Part shown: positions 10,201 through 19,759 of the stretch, piece by piece
How positions within the stretch are numbered: the stretch's first letter is position 1
Layout of the letters: each line of letters opens with the position of its first letter
NCBI GenBank assembly: GCA_963575745.1
Contig: CAUYUJ010003891.1
Location: forward strand, 958,193-995,692
DNA from: Prorocentrum cordatum
Taxonomy: Eukaryota; Sar; Dinophyceae; Prorocentrales; Prorocentraceae
Reading direction: 5' to 3'
DNA: 37,500 bases
Translations under genes and position numbers: made by a program
The notes under the pieces: model-generated
Told to the model about the DNA's origin: nothing
The model's database searches: none
What the model saw: only the letters and a program-made list of their open reading frames with translations

Positions 10201-11180
10201 ATCGATGGAAGTGAGGTAGGTGAGGAGGTGGTGAACGCCGATGAATGTTGCAATGGCCCCGGGTTCGGAAGCATTCGCCAATTTGCGATTCGTTGCCAGG
10301 GCCGAGCCGTGGAACCACCGAGTAGGCAAGCCTGGGGTGAGGCTGGCCTGGAGTCGTCGTCGTCGCACTCGTCGGCGCGACCTGGCTCGCGAATCGCATG
10401 CAAGCCCGCAGGGTACGGGGCCAGACCAACGAGGTCGGCACCGCAGTCGTCGCAGTGGTCCACTACGACCAGCTTGCGTGATTTGGGCTCGTGTCCCTGC
10501 TTTATCTTCGCTTTCTGGCGCACGCGCGCTGCTGCGGGACAGCCGCTGGCAACAAAAGTACCCGACAGCACCCAGGCATATTCCTGAGACGCTCTGCCAG
10601 AACATTGGCCCCGACAGCTTTGGGGCACGCTGCGGAAACGCTCGGCCGCAACACTGGGCTCGCCAGACGCCCCCCGCTCGGCAACAGGGTCGTCGCCCAC
10701 CTGATCAAGGCCGCCATCTGATCCGAGCATAACCGCTCCCCGCGCAAGCGCAGGCGGCAGAAAATCGGGCACTGGGGAAACGAAGGATGGCAACTTGAAG
10801 GCTGCTCTCTCGCAAACCATCTGGACTGCACACTGAGTTCCATTGCCTGACCCATCAGGTATCAGCAACATGTCTAACGCGCGGCGCATCGATGGGGGCT
10901 CCTTCAATACCGAGTGTCGGACTTCATCGCTCGATAGGTCAGCGCACGAGGCAAGCGACTCAGCAGCTTGTTGGTGCATGTCGGCATCGCTCTCTATGTG
11001 GAATGTTTGAAAACTGCCTTGCAGTCGGCCGCCAAACTGAATTTCTGAATGGCACGCGGCGTGCTGAGATATGCCCATCGACGCAACGTGTCCGAATAAA
11101 TTTGCAGCGATGTTGGAGAGGCCCTTCCGCGCGACAACAGCGCAGGTACTCGCAACTGTGAGGCGGGCATCTTTAGCCAC
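10200..11180 (-). pseudogene. 5' part of the retroelement polyprotein, possible protease end and linker
   Basis: An open minus frame runs from 11180 into the methyltransferase-like domain. It includes VQMVCERAAFKLPSFVSPVPDF and AVMLGSDGGLDQVGDD (split here). Hydrophobic strand-like stretches followed by GSDGGLD resemble the region after the catalytic Asp in dinoflagellate retropepsin-like domains, but no DTGA/DSGA active site is visible, so this is a weak inference. A CDDCGADL pair of cysteines and an acidic DECDDDD patch lie near 10430-10360. The ATG at 11180 is only the first Met of the open frame, not a supported start. Confidence 0.35.
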
Positions 11181-11458
11181 CCGGGAGATGACCAGATGCG
11201 GCTCTGACTGTTGCCCCGTAAATGCAACATGAATGTGGAGTGTGCTCGGATCTCACTGGCAATTTTGGCAATGTCAATATTCGCATCGTCCCCGATACTC
11301 TAAACTGGCAACCGCACTCTCGAGCTGGCCGCTCCTCGCGCGAATCATCCGAAGTAACGCGCCACGGTCAAAAAAATCGCAGCGCCGAGCAATTGCGCCG
11401 CTCCGCCCGCGCGCCGATCGCGAGGCCAGGGGCCCCGAAGTGTCCCGAGGAACAAATC

Positions 11459-12073
11459 CTAGATCTGGAAGGGGGTGGGGGGGCGGGGGTGGGGGGTGGG
11501 GAGGGGGGGGGCAGCGGGGGCTGGAAGGGGTAGCGGTAGCGGTTGTGGGCGCGGAGGGCTCGGAACCATCGCGGTCGTCAACGCGCTGCGCCAGGCCGCG
11601 TCGGAAAGTCCTCGAACGCCAAAGAGTTGCCAAGAGAGACGGTAAATCGACAGCCCTGCAATCGCAAGAGCGCATCCAAGCAGGGTCCAATCGGCGCCGA
11701 ATCTGTTGAGCCGTTGGCTCATCGTGTTTTCTTGTTGAAGACGACGCAACTGATGCGAGGCCTTCCCAGGAGATGATGAATTCGTCGGCGCCGTCGGCGG
11801 CGCGAGAAATTTTCGCGCGAGCAACGATCTGAAATTGACGGGCCAGAACAAACGACGCACATCGTGAAACCGTGAGACTATTGAGAGAGAAGGTCGCGGA
11901 AGGAGGGGGGGGGGGCGGGGCCGGCGACAGATGGCAGGACGCGCTGATCGCGTGCGATTTTCAATGCGCCCAGGTGCTGACCCAGCACGTTCGAGGCCCT
12001 CCCCCCTCGGTCGGTTGCTCGCTGCCCGTGGCCGCAGCTGCGCCCCGCTGCGTCCTGCCCGAACGACTTCCAC
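11459..12073 (-). CDS. Candidate ORF with one membrane segment
   Basis: I do not recognise it. The minus frame contains LRRLQQENTMSQRLNRFGAD followed by WTLLGCALAIAGLSIYRL, a good single transmembrane helix, and LSDAAWRSALTTAMVPSP (about 11790-11560). It then enters a Pro/Leu repeat made by the G-rich tract at 11466-11535. The hydrophobic segment and fairly natural composition suggest an exon whose downstream intron starts in or before the G-tract. No start or splice site is convincing. Confidence 0.27.
   Translation of the reverse strand: MEVVRAGRSGAQLRPRAASNRPRGEGLERAGSAPGRIENRTRSARPAICRRPRPPPLLPRPSLSIVSRFHDVRRLFWPVNFRSLLARKFLAPPTAPTNSSSPGKASHQLRRLQQENTMSQRLNRFGADWTLLGCALAIAGLSIYRLSWQLFGVRGLSDAAWRSALTTAMVPSPPRPQPLPLPLPAPAAPPLPTPHPRPPTPFQI
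11466..11535. repeat. Poly-G-rich tract (G-quadruplex prone)
   Basis: At least seven runs of five or more G separated by one to four bases on plus. Similar tracts occur at about 11905, 12170, 13784, 14912 (C), 17821, 18966, 19422, 22237 (C) and 25014 (C). Confidence 0.9.
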
Positions 12074-12100
12074 CGACCGCGCGCCCCAAGGTGCTTTCTG

Positions 12101-12165
12101 TCAGTTGCTGGCGTTCTTCCCGGACACGACCTGGATGTCCGCCCAGGACAACGCCGCCGCATCAA
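12101..12165 (-). CDS. Candidate terminal exon, unknown protein
   Basis: On minus, AALSWADIQVVSGKNASN ends in TGA at about 12103-12101, with nearly every codon ending in G or C. It is preceded by a strong pyrimidine tract (12168-12195). No AG acceptor directly follows the tract, which weakens the call. Confidence 0.2.
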
Positions 12166-12435
12166 AGAGGGGGGGGGGGAGAGGGGCAGGAAGGGGCAAT
12201 GATAAACAGCGCCAACAAGGAATGTCGCCATGATGGCGCGCCGAAGCTGGGGGCGACGCGCAACAGACCGCACCGCAAAGCCGGCGCACTTGGGGTTGCC
12301 CTCAGCTTGGGGAGGTCATGTCTGCATGCGCACGCCGTTTCTGCCCCCGCGCGAAACCAATTTCCGCGCTGGGAAAAATGGCGCGGAACCGTCGTGGCGC
12401 ATGAAGATGTCAAATAACACCTCGTGCGGCTTCAG

Positions 12436-13242
12436 TCATGGAGTCAGTGGGCACTCTATTTCTCCCGGCCCGCCACTGGTTGCGTTCCCTGAAATCCCCA
12501 TTGCTTTTGAATGCGATAGCTTCCAGGGGGTCCAAGAGCCCCGACGCCCTGCGACATGATTTTGGGATGAGCGGCAGTTGCGGACACACCCAGGAAAGGA
12601 ACGCAAAGAGGAGACGGCGGACAGATGAGGCGGGCAGTTGCCAGCGGGGAGACAGCGGCTGCCCGCGGCACCGCCAGTTCTTCCATCGAGACGCCGACGA
12701 AAGAATCCAGGGCGACGCCCATGCACAACGCCGCTGGCATCAGAGAAGGTCGGGGCAGCGATGGGGCGGGGGGCAGCCGGTAGAGTCGCCGCGGACCAGC
12801 GGGCTGGATCGGCGAAAGACGACCCGAGATGGCAACCAATGGGCCGCGACGCCCTGGCCCCGCTGAGACTGTTGGCGCCGACTAGAGAGTCTGCTGCGGC
12901 GAGCGGGCCTGCTGCCGCTCTGCAAACGGGGCCTGCCCGCAAGGGGCCTGCCCCAGCAACGACCGCCGGCGACGTGGCAGCCGCCGCCCGCGGCGCCGCC
13001 GCGGGGCCGCCGGGCGCCGACGACGCTTCAGATGATGGCGGCAATGCGCAGGTGACATGGGCGATGGACTGCGTGGGCGGGGCCTGTCCGCCCGAGGAGA
13101 TTCCCCGCAAATGACGGGAAAGAAAAAGAAACTGCGCCGCAGGCCGGGCCAGTCCGGGCCGGGCCACGCCGATGAGCTCCCACGAGGTTTCCAATGGATT
13201 CTTCCTTGGAGAAGATTCCGATGGAGGAGGGGAAATAATCAA
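12436..13242. other. Overlapping open frames on both strands, coding strand unclear
   Basis: A plus frame (12638-13114) is Ala/Gly/Pro-rich and ends with ADDASDDGGNAQVTWAMD and CVGGACPPEEIPRK before a TGA. A minus frame (13242-12436) covers the same bases. The plus-strand tail is the most natural protein sequence of the two, but there is no motif, splice signal or start that decides it. Confidence 0.25.
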
Positions 13243-14340
13243 ATGATAACGGCAATATTATATTCATCCTGTTTCATCATTGGAATCGCAACAGGAATTC
13301 CCAAAGCCATCCCCTTAGAAGAACAATCCGCAGCGATTGTTCCTTCATTGTCTCGTCTGGCCCTGGCTGGGCCGCGCTGGGATTCTGATGGCGATTCGGA
13401 ATGGCTCCTGCGCGGGGGTGGCAAGTTCTTCTCCAGGTCGGCCCGCGGCGTCACTACTTCCAACTCCTGCGCCATTAATATTCTCGGCGCAGGATCCGAA
13501 CTGGCCCAATCTTCTCCCCGCGCCGCCCGGCCCGGCGCCCCGACCCCTCTGGCGGGCGCATTATCGCGGCGATGGCCCCGCGGCCAGATGTTCGATCAGG
13601 CGACCCCGTAGGAACGATGGGGTGCGGCACCATCCGCGGCAAGTGGCGCGCGGCTCCTCCCCCTCAAGGCACGCGCGTCAGCGCGCTGGTCCCGGGCACC
13701 GCCGTCGGGCCAGTGGTTGGGGTCTTCCGTCGGCGCCTGTCCACCTCGGTCCTGGTCGGCGATCGCTGTCTGAAAATCTGGGGGGGGGGGGGGGGGGCAG
13801 GAGCGACCCGCGATTCGTGGCGCGGGTGCTTCGGGGAACCGCGCGCGCGCGCGTGCTCCAGCGCGCAAGCGCGCGGTCACTTCTCTTCCAGGAACTCGCG
13901 GTCGCGATCGCGGTCGAGGCGCGGGTCGCGGGCAGGCGACGCCACTTAGGTACGTCGGCCACCGAGGCGGGCCGGCACCGAGGGTTGACGCGCGCGCCTC
14001 TGGCGGCGGCACAGCGGCTCTGCTGCGGCGCGCGCGCCGCTGGCGCGACGATCCGCGATCGCATGGCCCCTGCGCGATCGGAGGAGAGCCGCGGCGGCTT
14101 GGATTCCAACGTGGGTCTACTACTATAGAAAGGGTCGCGAAACAAACGTTGAAACGCAGGTTCTGCCGATCTGCGCACATGCGGCCCGGCAAATCGGGGC
14201 GGCATCAACGCGACGCCGAGGAGCGCGGTGGGCTCGAGCTTTTGGCCTGGAAGCACGCCGCGCCCGACTCCCCAGATCATGGGATCCTGCAACCGACCGC
14301 TGCCTTCTGCGGGGGTGAACGGACGCGCAGAACACTGATC
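13243..14340. other. No gene supported; AT-richer island and poly-G tract
   Basis: 13230-13330 is a short AT-richer island (AATAATCAAATGATAACGGC and following). A G16-like run lies at 13784-13799. The remaining sequence is rich in GCGCGC and simple CG words. Open frames are present on both strands but lack consistent bias. Confidence 0.6.
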
Positions 14341-14835
14341 AGCTAAGTGTCAGCTGGCGCCCTCCTTATCCTCATGCCCCATCCCCCGCGCCCCCCCGAG
14401 ATCCCTCCGATTTGGCCCCACCCTCCTCGCGCCCCCCCAACTGCCCCCAGTCCTCATCATGCCCCTCATCCACATTATCAACCCCCATATGCCAGTTCAC
14501 GTCTTTCGTCGTCGTCCTCCTCCGCCGGATGCGCCCCCCCATCGTCCACGCGCCTGCCCGCCTCCCATCCTCTACGCCCTAATGCAAATCATCCCCCCTC
14601 ATTCTGCCCCACCCCGCCACCTTCGCCCCCGCGATGCTGACGCGGATGATGCAGCTCCTCCTGGGCCCATTTCCCCCCCTCCCGTCGCGCCCTTTTCATC
14701 CCCGGCCTCTTCGCCACCGCTCCTATCGAACCCCTTCCCTCCCGCGTCCCACCATCCCCAGCCCCCCGCGCCCCTGCGCCCCCAGACCACGGCCCCCCCT
14801 GGGCCAGCCAGGACATCCGCGGAAACCCCCGCCCA
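14341..14835. repeat. C-rich low-complexity tract
   Basis: About 500 bases of plus-strand pyrimidine-rich sequence dominated by CCCC, CCTCC and CCCGC. It gives Pro-rich frames on plus and Gly/Arg-rich frames on minus that I do not regard as genes. Confidence 0.8.
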
Positions 14836-14866
14836 GTGACCGCTCCAGCGAGCGGCGCGCAATACA

Positions 14867-15130
14867 TTCACAGTTGGAGACACGAATTGCGCATTTCGAC
14901 CGCGCACGACGCCCCCCCCCCCCCCCCCCATGGACCAGCCGAAAGAAGAACGCGAAAGTTCCCGCCCAGTCAACGCCACCCGCGCGGAGCACATTCCAAA
15001 TACACAGATGGGAACAATATCTGCGTGCACAGATCACACCACGATCTGCGTGAACAGTGGTCCCACACACGAAACTACACAGTTGAAGACACCAATTGTG
15101 TACACATATCACACCTTGATCTGTATTTCG
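14867..15130 (+). repeat. Three diverged copies of a TACACAGTTGAAGAC repeat
   Basis: Copies start at 14867, 15001 and 15076. The last two are 75 bases apart and in the same plus frame, reading YTDGNNICVHRSHHDL and YTVEDTNCVHISHLDL. The first, offset by 134, reads FTVGDTNCAF in another frame. The peptide similarity (YTxxxxxCVHxSHxDL) is striking but no larger gene surrounds it. A poly-C run (14912-14929) interrupts the first copy. Confidence 0.6.
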
Positions 15131-15134
15131 AAGA

Positions 15135-16290
15135 GGTAAACGCTCGCCATCTCGAGGGCGCCCCGACTCTGCAAACCCAGAACCGAGGTCGACGTGCCCA
15201 ACCAGGAGGGAATGCTAACACACACACTTCCCCAACCCAGGGCGCCCCCGATGGGGGCTGCAAATGCGCGCTTCCCTGGCCCAGGGCGCCCACGGTGGAA
15301 AGCGGCGCCAACATGGCACCCGACGGCCCAGAGACGCCCAAAAAGAGCCCCGAAGGATCACAATAAGGCAGCACAGCAGTCCGAAAACACTAGGGGTGTC
15401 ACATGCCACGGACCTCTCAGCAATCAAAGCTCCACACATCGCCACGCAGACCGCTGGTGCGCTGGCAAGGGGGCGGACCTTGCTGCAGGCACCTATACAT
15501 TTACATGTTAGCGATGCGACTGTGCTTGGTGACCGCGCCGCCCGCGTTTGGAGTGCGCTCAGAACATTTGCATGTGCAATCCCCTCTTACTGGTTGCGCC
15601 GCTGTGCTCAGATATCCACGGGGCGGCGCGCCGCTGATACGGGCACGCTGCGCCGGGGGCTTCACCCCCCTTCTTCGAACAAGGAAGGAAGACGAGGTAG
15701 GACGACGGACTGTGGAGCAGGGAGGCAAAGAGGAAAGAGGAATAATGGGGAAGGTGGGAAGGGGCGTTCTCCCGCCCGAGCCGCGGACGCTTTCGACGCC
15801 AGGGAAGAAAAGAGGGGGGCGGAGCAAGTCGGCCACGCGCAAGAGTGACCCTGGGCAAGAATGACCTCTGGTGCGCGGCTTTTTGGGTGCTGCGGGGGGG
15901 CCAAACGCAAGCGCGCAAGCCAGTGCTGTCGCATCGCGCACGGTGGTCGGGGGGCCCCAGTGGGCCCGCGCCAATAGTCACTCCGGCGAAAGATCACTCT
16001 CACGTGTAGTCGAGCAAGGGCGAGGACGACGACGAGAAGCAAACTGCCCCTGGTCCGCGTATAGCCACATGCTTGCGATTCGGGCGCGCGCGCTTTCTTC
16101 GAGGCACTTCAAGCCCGACCTTTCTACTGAATTCGCTGATTCCTGCAAACTGTGTAAACGCTCTTGTCCTCTGTACCCCCTGCTATACAACTGCCTCAGA
16201 ACAGAGGGGCGGCGGATTCCAAGTGGTGGCCCTCATGCGCGCGTCGTTCATGAGCAGCCATCGCACATGTTCCATGCGCAGAGTGGCGAA
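15135..16290. other. No gene supported
   Basis: Mixed GC-rich sequence. Several open frames longer than 100 codons occur on both strands but disagree with each other, and none has a motif or splice signal. A short CCCAGGGCGCCC word is repeated at 15235 and 15280. Confidence 0.55.
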
Positions 16291-16294
16291 GGGA

Positions 16295-16380
16295 ACGACG
16301 GCCGCCCATGGCGCCGTTTTGATTTGAAATGGCCGCCCACGGTACCGTGGAGATCCGCCCCGCCGCTTCGCGCCCCTACC
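16295..16380 (+). repeat. Dispersed ~85-bp repeat, copy 1
   Basis: Begins ACGACGGCCGCCCATGGCGC, then GTTTTGATTTGAAATGGCCG, GAGATCCGCCC and TTCGCGCCCC. It aligns along its length with the copy at 18198-18285 and more loosely with 17965-18050. The CCATGG core and GGCGCC make it partly palindromic. Confidence 0.6.
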
Positions 16381-16494
16381 GGTGCATGTGCTTTGCATGG
16401 CGCAATGGAAAAATAATCGCCGCCCCCGCGCCCGCCTTGCCCGCCGCCCCCATGAAGCCTCCGGCTTCTATGCGCATATACGCGCGTGCATATG

Positions 16495-16575
16495 CAGCCA
16501 CACGAATATATGTGCATACATACACACATACACCCATGCATGCACATGCACATACACACATACATACACAGGCAA
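16495..16575. repeat. CATACACA / TGCATATA microsatellite
   Basis: Alternating ACATACACAC and CATGCATGCA words over about 80 bases, preceded by GCGCATATACGCGCGTGCAT. This is alternating purine-pyrimidine sequence. Confidence 0.85.
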
Positions 16576-17260
16576 CACCCCTGCTCCAACCTCAGTTGAC
16601 CCAACAACATGCAACAGTGAGTCAACAGCAGCGCCCACCCATGGCAGCGCGATGATTGTTGCTCGACCGAGGGGCCAGACCAGAAGATGCTGCTCGACTG
16701 AGGGCCCCGCCAGCAGGGGCTCGGGACTGGGATCCAACGTATTCCCAACAATGTTCCCTCCTCCTCCTCCTCCTCTGCCGCCTCCTCTGCCTCCTTCCAG
16801 ACAGCGCGGCGCAGACCCCCCCAGACACCGCAATGCAGACCCTATCCTACCAACGCGAAAACCGCCCCGACACAACTGCGGCGATATGCATCACACTGTT
16901 TTTGACATCCGCTACTCACGGCCTCGCCTCCAATTTCACTTTGGGTCGCTACCTGGGGGGGGGGGGCCAATGCTCGAACGGAATGCGCGGTGAAAATTGG
17001 CGCCAGGAGGTTGACAGGACACTTGGCCACATGATGAAGCAGGTGGCCCTGTTGGTATGTGGCCCGTTCCGCGTGGTTGAAATGCGCGAGGAATATAAAA
17101 GCGGAGAATCGAATCACCCTTCAGGGCTACGACGGAATCCGGCAGCGGTGCCGCGCTGAGCGGACCGTGGACAACGGCTGAGATGTTCACGCAGTGCTTT
17201 GAGTACGCAGATTGCTGGCTTTTCGCTAAATGGGTTCTCTTCTGGCGAGACGGCCGCGGT
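16576..17260. other. No gene supported
   Basis: Contains a CTC microsatellite (16757-16795) and a G9 run near 16958. Open frames on both strands conflict. A GAATATAAAAGCGG word at 17091 looks like a TATA box, but dinoflagellate promoters are not known to use a canonical one, so I do not call a promoter. Confidence 0.5.
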
Positions 17261-17349
17261 GTTCAAGGAGGGCATGCCCGGCGCGCGGTGGATTGTGGCT
17301 GCGGGGCCCCCATAATCAATTCCCGAGTCGGGCCCCCCCCCCTGCGCGC

Positions 17350-17650
17350 GCGCCCGGCTCTCGCAGCGATTCCCCAAAAGCGCTGGCTGGGGCGCGCGGG
17401 CCGCGCGGTGCTGCGCAACCGCAGCCGCGCCGACGGAGCGAAGCAGCCTGCCTCCTCTCCAGATTCGAGCGCGGCGCCGACGGCTCGCGGCAGCAGCTCG
17501 CCGCCTGCCAGTTCAGCGCTTTCCAGCTGCTGGGCGGCGCCCAGTAGCGCTGGCAGCTGCGCCGCAACGTCCGGCGCCGCGCCTTCCAAAACTATCGGCC
17601 ACGCCGTGCCGCGCGGCGCTGCGCCTTCCGCCGCTAGAAGCTACGTCATG
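17350..17650 (-). CDS. Candidate Ala-rich helical exon
   Basis: The product is unknown. On minus the frame reading LLAAEGAAPRGTAWPIVLEG, APDVAAQLPALLGAAQQLES and AELAGGELLPRAVGAALESG has strong G/C-ending codon bias and helix-forming composition, then becomes Arg-rich. There is no clear donor or acceptor. A plus frame is also open but is Ser/Ala-rich and less natural. Confidence 0.3.
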
Positions 17651-17964
17651 CCACCTGCCGCGGTTCCTACCTACGGCACCTGCATGTAGCGCTGCGTCGC
17701 CCGGCGCCAGCAGCGGCACCAGCGCTCGTCATCGCAGGCGGGGGCGCAAGCAGCGCCCGGGAGCCCGGGGCCCCATGGCAAATAACTGCGCGAGCGCAGC
17801 GCAGGAGGCCATGGGAGAAGGGGGGGGGGGCGCGGGACAGCCTCATCCGCGCGCATTGTAACCTCAGCCGTGAATGAGTGCGGCATGAATGGGGTCGCCC
17901 TCAACTCGCAGAATGCGGTCCGATCCGCTGTCGCTGGCTGCGCAGCTGAGCCGATCAGCTGGTC

Positions 17965-18050
17965 GGCCCCAGAATGGCCGCCCATGGCACCGCTCGCGCT
18001 TTTGGATCGAACGGCGCCGCCCACGGGCCCGACCGGCTGATCTGAGCGGG
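17965..18050 (+). repeat. Dispersed ~85-bp repeat, diverged copy 2
   Basis: Starts AATGGCCGCCCATGGCACCG and continues with a CTTTTGGATCGAACGGCGCC segment equivalent to the AT-richer middle of copies 1 and 3. It ends in the left arm of the inverted repeat at 18042. Confidence 0.45.
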
Positions 18051-18171
18051 CGCCGATCGAGCGGATTGAAGCACATCCCGATGACGTTCCGATGACCTGG
18101 TCGCGTCCGAGGGCAGCTGAGCTCATCTGAGCTGATCGAAGCACGCCCCGATGCGATCGGCGCCCGCTCAG
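18042..18171. repeat. 18-bp perfect inverted repeat with 94-base spacer
   Basis: CTGAGCGGGCGCCGATCG at 18042-18059 is the exact reverse complement of 18154-18171. The spacer holds two GAAGCAC(A/G)(T/C)CCCGATG words, near 18068 and 18138, and several short palindromes (GAGCTC, CAGCTG). The arms lie between repeat copies 2 and 3. Confidence 0.85.
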
Positions 18172-18197
18172 CTCGAACATTCAAAGCTTTTAGATCT

Positions 18198-18285
18198 GAG
18201 CGGCCGCCCATGGCGCCACTCAGATCTGGAACGACGGCCGCCCGTGGCACAGGAAAGATCCGCCCGAGTGTTTCGCGCTCCTCCT
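18198..18285 (+). repeat. Dispersed ~85-bp repeat, copy 3, inside a small hairpin
   Basis: Starts GAGCGGCCGCCCATGGCGCC, then ACTCAGATCTGGAACGACGG, GAAAGATCCGCCCG and TTTCGCGCTCC, matching copy 1. AGATCTGAG (18192-18200) pairs with CTCAGATCT (18219-18227) around the CCATGG core. Confidence 0.6.
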
Positions 18286-18379
18286 CGTGCGTGCGTTTCT
18301 TTGCTAGATGCAATCAAACAGAACGCCGTCCGCCTGCGCCTCTGCCTTATGCCCCTCCTCCTTTCCCTATGCCTCATGC

Positions 18380-18640
18380 AATTCATTTTTTTTCCGGCGC
18401 GTGCCCGCGCGCCCCTGCGCCTTCGCGCGCGTGCATGTGCCTGCGCGCGCGTCGCATATGCGCGCGCAGCGCCCCCTCGCCCACGCCCCCCCTCTTCCAG
18501 GCCCTTAGAGTCGGAGGCTTTTGACGCGCGCGGCCGCCGCGCCGCGCCGCCTCGCATTTATACATAACGATACATGTGTACGCATGCGCATGCGCGCAAG
18601 CACGTGCACGCGCACGCGCGAACACAACCCTGCGGGAAGG
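18380..18640. repeat. Alternating GCGC/TGCA tracts (Z-DNA prone)
   Basis: Long runs of strictly alternating purine and pyrimidine, for example GTACGCATGCGCATGCGCGC from 18573 and GCACGTGCACGCGCACGCGC from 18600. No gene is supported. Confidence 0.75.
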
Positions 18641-18681
18641 CGCGCGCCCGAGATGCGCGGGTGCCATGGGCGAACATGTAG

Positions 18682-18993
18682 ATGATGATGGCAATTGGCG
18701 ACCTTGTATATGGGCGCCAATGTTACGCGTGCGTCGTGATCACGGGGCGCTTGCGCGTTTCCTGCCAATGTTCCGACGGCGCGGCATGCGATGACTACCT
18801 CCAGAGATGGGGCGCTTTCCCACCGCAGCTATCCGACGACACCTGCAGCGTCAAGATACTGATTTACCATTTAGCGGTGGCGGGGGTCGACAGCGCCACG
18901 GTCGCCCGCTACAGGACCACGCAAGTGATTGCGGCGCGCGGCCCCCCTGAAGCGACCCAACTGGCGGGGGGGGGCGCTGCGGGGGGCGGGTGA
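18682..18993 (+). CDS. Candidate ORF, Cys-containing, unknown
   Basis: I do not recognise it. The plus frame reads CYACVVITGRLRVSCQCSDG and continues through DDYLQRWGAFPPQLSDDTCS and VKILIYHLAVAGVDSATVAR, with a natural amino-acid mix and mostly G/C-ending codons. It then runs into a poly-G tract (18966-18989) just before the stop. The three Met codons at its start come from an ATGATGATG word, so the true 5' limit is unknown. The likely extent of real coding is about 18700-18955. Confidence 0.33.
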   Translation: MMMAIGDLVYGRQCYACVVITGRLRVSCQCSDGAACDDYLQRWGAFPPQLSDDTCSVKILIYHLAVAGVDSATVARYRTTQVIAARGPPEATQLAGGGAAGGG

Positions 18994-19386
18994 TATTTAC
19001 GCTGGCCACCTGCGCGCAGGGGCGCGCAAGGGCGCCCCGGCGGGGTCGGGGGACTTGATGAGCAGACTAAATTTAAGAGGCGACCTGCGGCGGCGCCCCC
19101 TGGACAGGCGCAGGACGCGGGGTAGAGCGCAGAGGGGGCCGCAACCCATCATACACGTTTACGTCATCGCATCATCCTTACTAACAATGTGGTTTCCTCG
19201 TCCCCTACCCCCTTCCATCCCCGCCCTCCCCTCGCCCAGCGGCCCTGGCCCGCCGCGCTTTCACGGTGGTGTGTTTTGAAAGTTCAACTAACGCCTCAGA
19301 AGGGCTTGCCATGCCAAAATTTCGAGGCGTCTCCAGCACGCGGGCGACGAGGGGGCTTCAGTTTTTGCCCAGTGGATGGGGCTGTT

Positions 19387-19438
19387 TACATATACACACA
19401 CACATACACACACGCACATCAGGGGGGGGGGGGGGGGT
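19387..19438. repeat. CA microsatellite followed by a G-run
   Basis: TATACACACACACATACACA and further ACAC words run directly into a run of about 16 G at 19422-19438. Confidence 0.9.
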
Positions 19439-19439
19439 C

Positions 19440-19606
19440 GCCCCTCGGGCGTCCTTGCCACTCGCCCTGCAAGCCAAGCAGACGGTGCACCTCTGGCATT
19501 TCGCGGGGCCGCCAGGCACGCGCGCCTCGACGGGTGCCGCGGGCTCGGGACGGCGCCTGGCGGCCCCCTTCACCGGGGTCACCGCGGCCCCCTTAGCGGA
19601 GGGCAT
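19440..19606 (-). CDS. Candidate exon with four-cysteine knuckle
   Basis: The product is unknown. From an ATG at 19606, the minus frame reads MPSAKGAAVTPVKGAARRRP, EPAAPVEARVPGGPA and then KCQRCTVCLACRASGKDARG. Almost all codons end in G or C. The CxxCxxCxxC spacing is a plausible zinc-binding knuckle, preceded by a basic Ala/Pro-rich tail that would suit a nucleic-acid-binding protein (inference). It stops at the G-run/CA repeat, which is probably intronic. No clean donor is seen. Confidence 0.35.
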
Positions 19607-19759
19607 GGCGCCACGAGGCGGTGGAAGGCGAGGGAGATCCAGCGCGCGAGAAAGTCTGGGAAGAGGTCCGAATCTCGCACCACAGAAGGCTACCGGCGCG
19701 GCGCGACCGAAACGAAGGTTGCGATTGAAACTGAAAACGAGCCCCAAGGCATTTCTGGA

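Larger units (their letters stand above)
6380..11200 (-). mobile_element. Decayed LTR-retrotransposon polyprotein (methyltransferase-like + integrase)
   Basis: Read on minus, this region gives in order: a possible protease-end region, a cytosine-methyltransferase-like domain, an integrase zinc finger and core, a post-integrase domain and a C-terminal region. That order, and motifs such as FHEHVECD and GHARTSQLAVRR, match the copia-type polyproteins abundant in dinoflagellate genomes, some of which carry a DNMT-like domain. All three minus frames are used in turn, so there are many frameshifts and the element is dead. No reverse transcriptase YxDD motif, RNase H or terminal repeats were found. 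The single longest open stretch (11180 to 8991) is only partly in the true frame. Confidence 0.7.

Noticed and set aside
14341-14835. Proline-rich plus frames and Gly/Arg-rich minus frames
   Set aside because: They follow from the C-rich composition; no motif, start or splice signal.
17085-17105. GAATATAAAAGCGG as a TATA-box promoter
   Set aside because: A single AT-rich word without an adjoining supported gene; dinoflagellates are not known to use a canonical TATA box.
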